From Psococerastis gibbosa (lineage: Eukaryota; Arthropoda; Insecta; Psocodea; Psocidae), in NCBI GenBank assembly GCA_963971405.1, contig OZ020487.1:31419371-31483370 (forward strand): a stretch of 64,000 bases of DNA, in the 5' to 3' direction. The position numbers and the translations under genes are program-made. Position 1 is the stretch's first letter; each line of letters starts with the position of its first letter. Positions 9,401 through 20,460 of this stretch are shown piece by piece. Under the pieces are notes generated by a model. The model had not been told where the DNA came from. It did no database searches and saw only the letters and a program-made list of their open reading frames with translations.

Positions 9401-10701
9401 AGTATTATAATTGCAACTTCCGCGTTGATAGCATGAGTATAAATACGATTATTATATGGCCTGGTACATGAATCAATATTGATGAATGCATACAAGTACT
9501 TATTAATTTTTAAGTGATACACATTTGTAAAAGGGTAAATTTATGAAATATTCTACTTTTTGAATGAAAAACATCTTGTCTGACCGAAATCCTGTAAGTT
9601 GTAATGGTATGGCCAATAAGGATTAGCCGATATAAGAAAGGACTCCACAACAAGAAACGCCTATTATTACCTTGTACTGAAGGTTCCATTAAACAATTAA
9701 TATTTATTCCCAGCCTTCTCTTTATGGCGTATGTTAATTTCTGCGTAAGAATACTTTATTTTGTATAGAGCCCTATACTGCTGTTGATAGGGTTAAGCTG
9801 TCACACCCACCGATGAAGATGAAGATTTTAGCGGAATCCATGTGTTAAAAAAGGATCTTAGATAAAACTAGTAGGCTGATATAATATCATTCCTCTGACT
9901 CCATTCACAGCCATTACGAGGGTAGGCCGTGATAATCGTGACATGTGGGGTTCATGGACACACCCTGGGTATAGACTTACAGAACTGTGGAGTATCGCCC
10001 CCAAAGGCCATGGCATTTTAAACATTGCGCTTCTTGATTTATGAGCAGTGTCTGATTTACCAATTATTATTGGCAACCGAGGCATATTCCTAGCATATAT
10101 ACTCGCCAGCGTACACAAACGATTTTTGTGTGCATATTGCGTTAAATAATAATAATAATTATCAGATATTTAATTTGATCATAAACATTTGTTTAAATAA
10201 AACATAGTGGTTTTATTAGTGATCACCCCCGCCCCCTCAACTGTACACACAATAATTCAAGGGCTACCTAAATTGTATAAAGTACACTGCACCTAGTATC
10301 AAAATTGTGTATACTATACCAAAAAAAGAAACCCTAATCCGACCCTGGCTATGAGACTCGGAATGGGCCAATTTTCCCAATAAAGTCAGTTAGACAGTAG
10401 ACACTCTACTGTACTATCCACATAGGCAATGAACGATACACAATCAAGACCTCACTCATGTTATTTTCACGCACATGGGTTTAATAAATTATCATGCATC
10501 ATTATTAAAGAAGCACAGTACAGTTACAGTTTAAATATTTAGTTTTGTCTTTGAATAATGCATTCTACTGTATTAAGTTGCATATTTCTTATTTTTTCCA
10601 GTTTGGGACGCGATTTTGTTACAAGAATAACCGGACTTAACAGCATTAAAATGGCTCAATGGACAACTTTCACGTTAAAAAAATACTAATTTGTAGCCTA
10701 C
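9401..10701. other. Non-coding spacer
   Basis: No supported gene is seen here. 10,190-10,701 is a diverged duplicate of 8440-9040 (shared catcattattaaagaagcac and tttgggac-cgattt-gttac). The 86-codon minus-strand frame at 9858-10,118 has no recognisable features. Confidence 0.4.
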
Positions 10702-10790
10702 CTTGTGCGGCCGAGCCGTCTGGGGCCTCCGCAACTCTTTCCAACCCCCTCCAGCAGCTTTTCAACCTCTGATTTACGTCTTGTGGACAT
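10702..10790 (-). CDS. Gene A first exon, version 3 (MSTRRKSEVEKL...LGRT)
   Basis: The frame runs from ATG at 10,788-10,790 to a GTAGGC donor at 10,696-10,701. It gives 29 residues starting MSTRRKSEVEKLLEGVGK and ending RRLGRT, plus AG of a split Arg codon. Length differs from the two other versions by whole codons only, and all three end in the same splice phase, which supports a coding origin. The product start is basic with a short amphipathic Glu/Lys/Leu helix. Family unknown. Confidence 0.45.
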
Positions 10791-10985
10791 CGCTTTGCGT
10801 GAAAATAATTTTCATAATATTACTGTTATGATGCATTTGTTTGCTTTGTTTAGAAAAACCACGGCGGGCCAAGTGAAGTGTTTCCGCTATTGGCTATTTT
10901 AGCGAGATTCTTCTGACACAATACTTATTGCGACGGCGACCAATGTTGGACTTACGGAAATATCTTCACAGCTTTTCATTTCGTG
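10791..10985 (-). promoter_or_regulatory. Conserved 5' flank of first exon, copy 2
   Basis: This aligns with 9130-9400, including the GC-rich block gcgacggcgacca next to an AT-rich stretch. It is a probable promoter or 5' UTR of the minus-strand first exon. Confidence 0.35.
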
Positions 10986-12274
10986 ACTCCCTGAGCGGTT
11001 GAGCTGAAACCCACCCCCAGTTTAAGATGTAATGTACGGTATGTACATATCAATTTTAGGAAAAACTCAAACCTCCGTAGATATTATCTGATTTTGATGA
11101 AACTTGGCGCAAACATTGATCATAGAAATGTCTTGATCAAGTTAATTCGCCAGCAAGATCCGCTATTTTGTTCCAAGATGGCGGCCGATTAAAAGCTTAC
11201 ATAATTGATATCTTAGTTTATGTTGGTTGCAGAAAAATGAAATGAAATCTAACTGAATGCCCCTATTACTATCTCCGATAGTAATCAACACGTTTTATGA
11301 CAAATCAACAATTTCATGATGGCATCAAGTCAAAGTGAAAATAATTTGTAAAAGTTCATAGTCGTCAAGGTTCGAAATTAGGCACGCAATTAAGATGGTT
11401 TTGTGTTGATGTTGTGATCGGAAGAATATTGATTATTTTTAAATTTTAATTACCGGTACCGGTACATATAGGCTTACTTATAGCGTAGAAGAAGGACGGG
11501 GTCGGCGCGTTTGCTATGGTATAGTATATAAAATTTGCCAACCGGCAAACTAGGGTACTGTTAAAATAAGGTTTATTCTCTCGTGGACTCAGATGAAGAG
11601 AAGAAGAGGATCCACTAGCCGTTTTCCTACAGAACAAGGGGCATGGTCGGGCACTCGGATACGAGGGGGGGGGGGGGTGATAGGGGGTTGCTGCCCTCCC
11701 CTCCCAAAATTGTGTAAATATATTGGAAATTAATTTATCTAATTTAATCTACACTACATATATATGTTTTTTCTGTTTGACGCACAGTACGTACAGTACG
11801 TTTCACAACTTCAAATGCGAAATACAATATGCAATAAAAATTTGAATTTGGTAGCTACTTGGGATGGGAATTTTCTTTTTTAATGAACAATGACTTCACC
11901 TTGGGATATGTACGTTAGTACAATCTCACATAGTATACATTTAATACAATAACACAATAATTAATAGTACAATTTATAATACACGAGTGGATGAAGGAAG
12001 TAATTTTAGTGGATCATTTATTATACATAAACGAAGGCTCCAACAGATTTTCTGCGTCATGGCAGCCTACTGTGATCAGTTGGCGGATAAATCGGCAACA
12101 CATGGTGTTCAGAGTCAAAGAAGATAGCCTACAGTGCAGTATAATGTACTCGTATATAATTGCATTGAGAAGTGCAGTCTATAGCAGCAAAACCTTTAGC
12201 ACTGTTCTCATAGCCTGGTCCAGTGCCTTCTCATCAGTCTAGGCTATACTGAGATTATGTCTGATTGTGGTTTA
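10986..12274. other. Non-coding spacer left of the P450 array
   Basis: It contains a G-run at about 11,666 and repeat-like text at 11,080-11,190 (ttgatgaaacttggcgcaaa). The weak 83-codon plus-strand frame 11,991-12,242 has no recognised domain. No gene supported. Confidence 0.4.
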
Positions 12275-13225
12275 CTTACACTTATGGGGCCTCCGATGAG
12301 AAGTAAACCATTGCCTATAACTGATCAAATGAGCCATACTACAGCAGTAACATGGATGAAAATTAGCAGTGATGTCGCATATCCATTTGTAGGTTTGTAA
12401 GCCGTCTACCACAGGCAATATCTGTGCAACGGTCCCCACAGGAGCCAGGTTCTCCGCTTCCCCTTATAGTCCAATGCAGGTGTCGCATGCGTTTGTGTGC
12501 TGATACGTCTCTTCCATGAATGGTTTCTATAAAAAGATTAAAAATTATGGCATTTAATAGTGTTTTGTAAATGCGAGATTGGGCATTTTATCGCGCCAAT
12601 TACTTTTTTGGATTCGCCGGGACAGCTGGGGGCTCCCGGGGAGAAGGAGAACATCGTGGTTGTAAAAGCTGGGCAGTGGTTTGGCAAGGGTACGACTTCC
12701 CTTTTCAGAGCAGCACATAGAATACTGGACGGCACTGCGTTATAACAATGCATCGCAGTGCCCCTGGATGAGACCGGGCCTAAGCCACTTGCGTCCTTCC
12801 CACATAGGTCAAATATTTTTCCTCAAAAATTTGTAGGTGGATTAATGTTGGATGGCTTCATTACACTGAAATAGGAAGACGCTCATTCTGAGGATTTCCG
12901 TTCACAAAACTTACTGCCAATAATTATATATCCTACATACCGTTAGAAGAAAATATTCCATCTCCTAATGCTGAAATAACACAAGGTATCATTTTTTCCC
13001 CGCTTTCCCCGTTTTCAGCAATTTAGAATGTGTGCAAAATATTTCCAAATCTTCCGGCCTTCTAATTACAATGAGAAGTTTTGGTCCGATCCAAAGGGTT
13101 AAAAATCCATTGGACTTATCGAGAAGGTTCGTTATAGTAGAGAGCAGCTCTGAAACAGGCAAAACATCAATTGGTAAAGGGTATTTCATTAGTATCTTAC
13201 GAGAATGTTGAATTAAAGTAATCAT
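12275..13225 (-). pseudogene. P450 array unit 1 (best exon 2)
   Basis: This is the leftmost unit. Its exon-2 block (12,941-13,149) has a TTTCAG acceptor and a GTATGT donor, and it is the only copy open across the join between LTLWIGPK and IVIRRPEDLEIF; most other units are one base shorter there. It then runs out of frame after HSKLL. The exon-3 block at about 12,550-12,900 and the exon-4 block at 12,282-12,526 (acceptor TTTTTATAG) are diverged, and the exon-4 block has a stop in the hydrophobic frame. Confidence 0.65.
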
Positions 13226-13269
13226 TTTAACACATAATTACAAAAAGTACAGTATGTAAAAAAGTAAAC

Positions 13270-14348
13270 AATATAACCCGTTTAGCCTGAGGTTTTACGT
13301 CCCTCTGGGTACAACTTTCCGTAACTCAGGTAGCTGTGTAAGCCCATGGACTAAGTCCTCTTCTTTCTTGTCTGGGCATCATAGCATGGTTCTTCAACAA
13401 ATGTCCTAAACACTTGCCAACTTATTATAGACTTGCCAGTGAGCGCCATACAAACTGGGCAAATAATCTCCACGGCCATACCGCTTAGCCATATGTCTTC
13501 TCACCAGTCTATGCTATCAATGCGAGCTGCAGCGCGCGACCAAGTTCCATATACACCCCCGACGAGCTGCCCAGCAAGTATATGACGGGGCATCTCAGCG
13601 CGCCAACAATATTTTTGGATTCCCCGGGAGACCTGTGGGCTCCCGGCAGAAGGAGAACTTCCAGGTTGCAAAACCTGGGGCAGTGATTTGGCAAGGGGAC
13701 GACTACCCTTTTCAGAGCATCATATTTAATCCTTGACGGAACCGCATTATAACAATGCATCGCTGTGTCTCTAGATGAGACCGGCCTTATGTCTCTTGCG
13801 TCTTTCCGATATAATTAAAGGCCTATCATTTTTCCTCAATAATTTGTAGTTGGATTTAGGTTGCAAGAAGCATAGTTCATGATCATGGATGGCTTCATTA
13901 CATTGAAATAGAAAGATGCTCATTCTGAGGATTTCCGTTCACAAAATTTACTTACTTCACTTTTTCGTGCTCAAGCGCGTCCAAAACTGGGCGAAATTCA
14001 TAGCCGCCGCATTGGCCCCCCACAAAATTTACTGCCAATAATTATATAGCCTACATACCGTTAAAAGAAAATATTCCATTCCTCATGCTGGAGTAAGAAA
14101 GGATATCTATAGTTCTCGCCCTTGTTCAGCAATTTAGGATGTGGGCAAAATATATCCAAATCTTCCGGCCTTCTGATTACAATGGACGTTTTGGTCCGAT
14201 CCAAAGGGGTGAAAATCCATTGGACATATCGAGAAGAATTGTTATTATAGACAGATGCTCTGAAACAGACAAAACACAAAACATCTATTGTAATAGGGTA
14301 TTTCATTAGTATCCTACGTGAATGTTGAAACAATGCAATCACTGACAT
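13270..14348 (-). pseudogene. P450 array unit 2 (exon 4 block missing)
   Basis: The spacer at 13,270-13,500 runs directly into an unusual GC-rich piece (13,520-13,560) and then the exon-3 block (13,560-13,960, frame VVVPLPNHCPRF, ESKNIVGAL). The exon-2 block at 14,061-14,290 reads DRTKTSIVIRRPEDLDIFCP. A piece at 13,955-14,020 is not found in other units. Confidence 0.6.
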
Positions 14349-14359
14349 GTAATTACAAA

Positions 14360-15010
14360 ATTTCTATAGCTCGAGTAGCTGTCTAAGCCCATGGCCTAAG
14401 TCCTCTTCTTTCTTCGCCATTGTTTGGGTGTCATATCATGGTCCTTTTACAAACGTCTCAAAAGCTTGCCAACAAATTTCAGACTTGCGTGGAACGCCAA
14501 ACTAACTGAGCGATTAGTTTCCACGGTAATACTAACTAGCCCTATGTCTTCTCATCAATCAAGGCTATACTCAGATTATCTCTTATTGCTGTTTTACTTA
14601 CTTATGGGGACTCCGATGAGAAGTAGATCATTGCATATAACTGGTAAAATGAGCCATAATACAGCAAAAGCATGAATGAAAATCATTTTGTAGGTTGGTA
14701 AGTCTTGCAATCATGCAATGTGAAGTGTTCGCACATGGTACATAAGGTTCATCGGATTCTCCATATCGTCCAAAGCAAGTGACGCATCCGTTTGCCTCCA
14801 TTCCATGAATGGTTTCTATAAAAATATGAAAATTTATGGAATATAGCCTAATAGAGTTTTGTACATTCAGCGCGCCAACAATATTTTTGGATTCCCCGGG
14901 ACAATTGTGGGCTTCCGGCAGAAGGAGAACATCCTGATTGTAAAAGCTGGGGCAGTGATTTGGCAAGGGCACGACTACCCTTTCCTGAGCAGCATATTGA
15001 ATAAAAAATA
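14360..15010 (-). pseudogene. P450 array unit 3 (deleted exon 3/2)
   Basis: This unit has spacer, then the exon-4 block (14,590-14,815, short form), then the first part of the exon-3 block, cut at about 15,000 where the spacer of the next unit begins. Exon 2 is absent. Confidence 0.6.
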
Positions 15011-16021
15011 AAAATATCGTGTAGCCTAAGGTTATACGTCCGTCTGTGTACAACTTTCTTTTGCTCAAGTAGCTGTCTAAGCCCATGGCCTAAGTCCTCT
15101 TATTTCTTCGCCATTGTTTGGGTATCATATCATGGTCCTTCTACAACCGTCTCAAAAGCATGCCAAATAATTTCCGACTTGCGATTGAACGCCAAACTAA
15201 CTGAGCCATTAGTATCCACGGTAATACTAACTAGCCCTATGTCCTCTCATCAATCTAGGCTATACTCAGATTATCTCTTATTGCTGTTTATACTTACTTA
15301 TGGGGCCTCCGGTAAGAAGTAAGCCATTGCCTACAACTTGTAAAATATGGCATACTACAGCAGTAACATGGATGAAAATCAGCAGTGATGTTGCAAATCC
15401 ATTTGTAGGTTGGTAAGCAGTCTACTACAGGCAATATCTTGTACGGAGGGTCCCACTGGTGCCAGGGTTGAAAGCCCTCTGGTACATAAAGTTCATCGCT
15501 TCCTCCGTGTTGTCCAATGCTGGTGTCGCATCCGTTTTTGGGCTGATACGTCTCATCCATGAATGGTTTCTATAAAAATATATAAATTATGGAATATATA
15601 AGAGTTTTCTACATGAGAGATGGGGCATTTCGGAGCGCCAATAATATTTTTGGATTTCCCGGGACACCTGGAGGCTCCCGGCAAAAGGAGAACATCCTGG
15701 TTGTAAAACCTGGGGCAGTGATTTGGCAAGGGGACGACTACCCTTTTCAGAGCAGCCTATTGAATCTTTGACGGAACCGCATTACAATAATGCATCGCCG
15801 TGGAAGAGACCAGCCATATGTCTCTTGCGTCGTTCCAATATATAGGCCTATCATTTTTCCTCAGCAATTTGAAAGTGGATTAAGGTTGCAAAAAACATAG
15901 TTCATTATCAAGGATAAATTCATTACATTGATGTAGAAAGACGCTCATTCTGAGGATTTCCGTTCCCAAAATTTACTGCCAATAAGTATATAGCCTACAT
16001 ACCGTTAAAAGAAAATATTCC
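15011..16021 (-). pseudogene. P450 array unit 4 (long exon 4 form)
   Basis: The exon-4 block (15,294-15,560) is one continuous frame: SDELYVPEGFQPWHQWDPPY, then KILPVV and TADF. This aligns with the CYP4 segment after helix F (P-W-L--D--Y ... H-FT). The exon-3 block is at 15,610-15,960. The unit is cut within the end of the exon-2 block at 16,021, where spacer of the next unit follows. Confidence 0.65.
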
Positions 16022-17653
16022 AGGTGAACGCCAAACTAACTGAGCGATTAGTTTCCACGGCAATACAAACTAGCCCTATGCCTTCTCATCAATCTAGGCT
16101 ATATTCAGATTATCTCTTATTGCTGTTTATACTTACATATATGGGGACTCTGATGAGAAGTAGACCATTGCCTATAACTGGTAAAATGAGCCATACAACA
16201 GCAGTAACATGGATGAAAATCAGTTTGTAGGTTGGTAAGTCTTGCCATCATGCAATATAAAGTGTTCGCACTTGGTAAATAAGGTTCATCGGATTCTCCA
16301 TATCGTCCAATGGATGTGTCGCATCCGTTTGCCTCTCTTCCATGAACGGTTACTATAAAAATATGAAAAATAATGGAATATAGCCTAATAGAGTTTTGTA
16401 CATGAGAGATGGGGAATTTCTGCGCGCCAATAATATGTTTGGATTCCCCGGGACACCTGTGGGCATCCGGCCGAAGGAGAACATCCTGGCTGTAAAACCT
16501 GGGGCAGTGATTTGGCAAGGGCACGACTTCCTTTTTCAAAGCAGCATATTGAATTCTTGACAGAACAGCATGATAATAATGCATCGCTGTGTCTGTTGAT
16601 GAGGCCGGCCTTATTTCTCTTGCGTCCTTCCGGTATAATTATAGGCCTATCATGTTTCATCAACAATTTGTAGGTGGATTAAGGTTGTATGAAATATGGT
16701 TCATGATCAAGGATGGCTTCATTACATTGAAATAGAAAGACGCTCATTCTGAGGATTTCCGCTCACAAAATTTACTGCCAATAATTATATAGCCTACATA
16801 CCGTTAAAAGAGAACAATCCATCACCTAATAATGCTGGAGTAACAATGGATATCGATAGTTCTCGCCCTTGATCAGCAATTTAGAATGTGTGCAAAAAAT
16901 TTCCAAATCTTCCGGCCTTCTGATACAATGGACGTTTTGGTTTGATCCAAAGGGTTGAAAATCCATTGGACATATCGAGAAGGTTTGTTATTATCGGGAG
17001 AAGCTCTGAAACAGACAAAACATCAATTGTAATAGGACATTTACTACAGCAGTAACATGGATGAAAATCAGTTTGTAGGTTGGTAAGTCTTGCAATCATG
17101 CAATGTAAAGTGTTCGCACTTGGCACATATGGTTCATCGGATTCTGCATATCGTCCAATGGATGTGTCGCATCCGCTTGCCTCACTTCCATGAACGGTTT
17201 CTATAAAAATATGAAAAATTATGGAATAATATAGAGTTTTGTACATGGGAGATGGGGAATTTCTGCACGCCAATAATATGTTTGGATTTCCCGGGACACC
17301 TGGAGGCTCCCGGCAAAAGGAGAACATCCTGGTTGTAAAACCTGGGGCAGTGATTTGGCAAGGGGACGACTACCCTTTTCAGAGCAGCCTATTGAATCTT
17401 TGACGGAACCGCATTACAATAATGCATCGCCGTGGAAGAGACCAGCCATATGTCTCTTGCGTCGTTCCAATATATAGGCCTATCATTTTTCCTCAGCAAT
17501 TTGAAAGTGGATTAAGGTTGCAAAAAACATAGTTCATTATCAAGGATAAATTCATTACATTGATGTAGAAAGACGCTCATTCTGAGGATTTCCGTTCCCA
17601 AAATTTACTGCCAATAAGTATATAGCCTACATACCGTTAAAAGAAAATATTCC
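16022..17653 (-). pseudogene. P450 array, 1,632-bp double unit (first copy)
   Basis: This holds two partial units fused: exon 4, 3 and 2 blocks (16,130-17,035), joined inside exon 2 directly to a second exon-4 block, then exon 3. The same 1,632-bp arrangement restarts at 17,654 almost unchanged (for example tctgatg at 16,151 versus tctcatg at 17,783). Confidence 0.8.
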
Positions 17654-17698
17654 AGGTGAACGCCAAACTAACTGAGCGATTAGTTTCCACGGCAATAC

Positions 17699-20460
17699 AA
17701 ACTAGCCCTATGCCTTCTCATCAATCTAGGCTATATTCAGATTATCTCTTATTGCTGTTTATACTTACATATATGGGGACTCTCATGAGAAGTAGACCAT
17801 TGCCTATAACTGGTAAAATGAGCCATACAACAGCAGTAACATGGATGAAAATCAGTTTGTCGGTTGGTAAGTCTTGCCATCATGCAATGTAAAGTGTTCG
17901 CACTTGGTAAATAAGGTTCATCGGATTCTCCATATCGTCCAATGGATGTGTCGCATCCGTATGCCTCTCTTCCATGAACGGTTACTATAAAAATATGAAA
18001 AATAATGGAATATAGCCTAATAGAGTTTTGTACATGAGAGATGGGGAATTTCTGCGCGCCAATAATATGTTTGGATTCCCCGGGACACCTGTGGGCATCC
18101 GGCCGAAGGAGAACATCCTGGCTGTAAAACCTGGGGCAGTGATTTGGCAAGGGCACGACTTCCTTTTTCAAAGCAGCATATTGAATTCTTGACAGAACAG
18201 CATGATAATAATGCATCGCTGTGTCTGTTGATGAGGCCGGCCTTATTTCTCTTGCGTCCTTCCGGTATAATTATAGGCCTATCATGTTTCATCAACAATT
18301 TGTAGGTGGATTAAGGTTGTATGAAATATGGTTCATGATCAAGGATGGCTTCATTACATTGAAATAGAAAGACGCTCATTCTGAGGATTTCCGCTCACAA
18401 AATTTACTGCCAATAATTATATAGCCTACATACCGTTAAAAGAGAACAATCCATCACCTAATAATGCTGGAGTAACAATGGATATCGATAGTTCTCGCCC
18501 TTGATCAGCAATTTAGAATGTGTGCAAAAAATTTCCAAATCTTCCGGCCTTCTGATACAATGGACGTTTTGGTTTGATCCAAAGGGTTGAAAATCCATTG
18601 GACATATCGAGAAGGTTTGTTATTATCGGGAGAAGCTCTGAAACAGACAAAACATCAATTGTAATAGGACATTTACTACAGCAGTAACATGGATGAAAAT
18701 CAGTTTGTAGGTTGGTAAGTCTTGCAATCATGCAATGTAAAGTGTTCGCACTTGGCACATATGGTTCATCGGATTCTGCATATCGTCCAATGGATGTGTC
18801 GCATCCGCTTGCCTCACTTCCATGAACGGTTTCTATAAAAATATGAAAAATTATGGAATATAATAGAGTTTTGTACATGGGAGATGGGGAATTTCTGCAC
18901 GCCAATAATATGTTTGGATTTCCCGGGACACCTGGAGGCTCCCGGCAAAAGGAGAACATCCTGGTTGTAAAACCTGGGGCAGTGATTTGGCAAGGGGACG
19001 ACTACCCTTTTCAGAGCAGCCTATTGAATCTTTGACGGAACCGCATTACAATAATGCATCGCCGTGGAAGAGACCAGCCTTATGTCTCTTGCGTCGTTCC
19101 AATATATAGGCCTATCATTTTTCCTCAGCAATTTGAAAGTGGATTAAGGTTGCAAGAAACATAGTTCATTATCAAGGATAAATTCATTACATTGATGTAG
19201 AAAGACGCTCATTCTGAGGATTTCCGTTCCCAAAATTTACTGCCAATAATTATATAGCCTACATACCGTTAAAAGAAAATATTCCATCTCTTAATGCTGG
19301 AGTAACAAAGGATATCAATAGTTGTCGCCCTTGTTCAGCAACTTAATATGTGTACACAATATTTCCAAATCTTCCGGCCTTCTGATTACAATGGACGTTT
19401 TGGTTTGATCCAAAGGGTTGAAAATCCATTGGACATATCGAGAAGGTTTGTTATTATCGAGAGAAGCTCTGAAACAGACAAGACAGTAGGTGGATTAAGG
19501 TTGTAAGAAATATGGTTCATGATCAAGGATGGCATCATTACATAGAAATAGAAAGACGCTCATTCTGAGGATTTCCGTTCACAAAATTTACTGCCAATAA
19601 TTATATGGCCTACATACCGTTAAAAGAGAACAATTCATTTCCTAATGCTGGAGTAACAATGGATATCGATAGTTCTCGCCCTTGATCAGCAATTTAGAAT
19701 GTGTGCAAAACATTTCCAAATCTTCCGGCCCTCTGATTACAATGGACGTTAGGTTTCATCCATAGGGTTGAAAATCCTTTGGACATATCGAGAAGGTCTG
19801 TTATTACCGGGAGAAGCTCTGAAACAGACAAAACATCAATTATCATAGGGTATTTCATTAGTATCTTACGAGAATGTTGAAATAATGTAATCACGAACAT
19901 GTAATTACAAATGCCACCGTATGAAAAAAATTAAACATTTGCAACACGTTTCGCCTCATCGTGTAGCCTAAGGTTATAATTCCCTCTGCGTACAACATAC
20001 TTTTGCTCGAGTAGCTGTCTAAGCCCATTGCCTAAGTCCTCTTCTTTCTTCGCCATTGTTTCGGTGTCTTATCATGGTCCTTCAACAACCGTCTCAAAAG
20101 CATGCCAACTAATTTCCGACTTGCGAGTGAACGCCAAACTAACTGAGCGATTAGTTTCCACGGTAATACCAACTAGCCCTATGTCTTCTCATCAATCTAG
20201 GCTAGACTCAGATTATCTCTTATTGCTGTTTACACTTACTTATGGGGCCTCCGGTGAGAAGTAAACCATTGCCTACAACTTGTTAAATATGGCATACTAC
20301 AGCAGTAACATGGATGAAAATCAGTTTGTAGGTTGTTAAGTCTTGCAATCATGTAATGTAAAGTGTTCGCACTTGGTACATATGGTTCATCGGATTCTCC
20401 ATATCGTCCAATGGATGTGTCGCATCCGTTACCCTCTCTTCCATGAACAGTTTCTATTCA
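17699..20460 (-). repeat. P450 array, 2,762-bp higher-order repeat, copy 1
   Basis: It contains fused partial units: exons 4-3-2, exons 4-3-2 cut at cagacaagacag, a partial exon 3 plus exon 2, spacer, and an exon-4 block cut at 20,460. The next two copies follow with exactly the same length and only isolated base differences. Confidence 0.9.

Noticed and set aside
13600-13660. Heme-loop look-alike in the P450 array (PGAHRCPGESK)
   Set aside because: It resembles G-x-x-x-C-x-G, but it lies in the exon-3 block between FNVMKP and ISHVQNS, far upstream of where a heme loop belongs. The Phe and first Gly are missing, so the match is chance.
15294-15420. Hydrophobic frame LLIFIHVTAVV...PVIGNGLLLIGG in the exon-4 block, like a P450 N-terminus
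   Set aside because: It is one frame off from the FQPWLQWDPPYK frame, is interrupted in several units, and sits after exon 3. I could not decide between chance and a real exon-1 relic, so it is not annotated.
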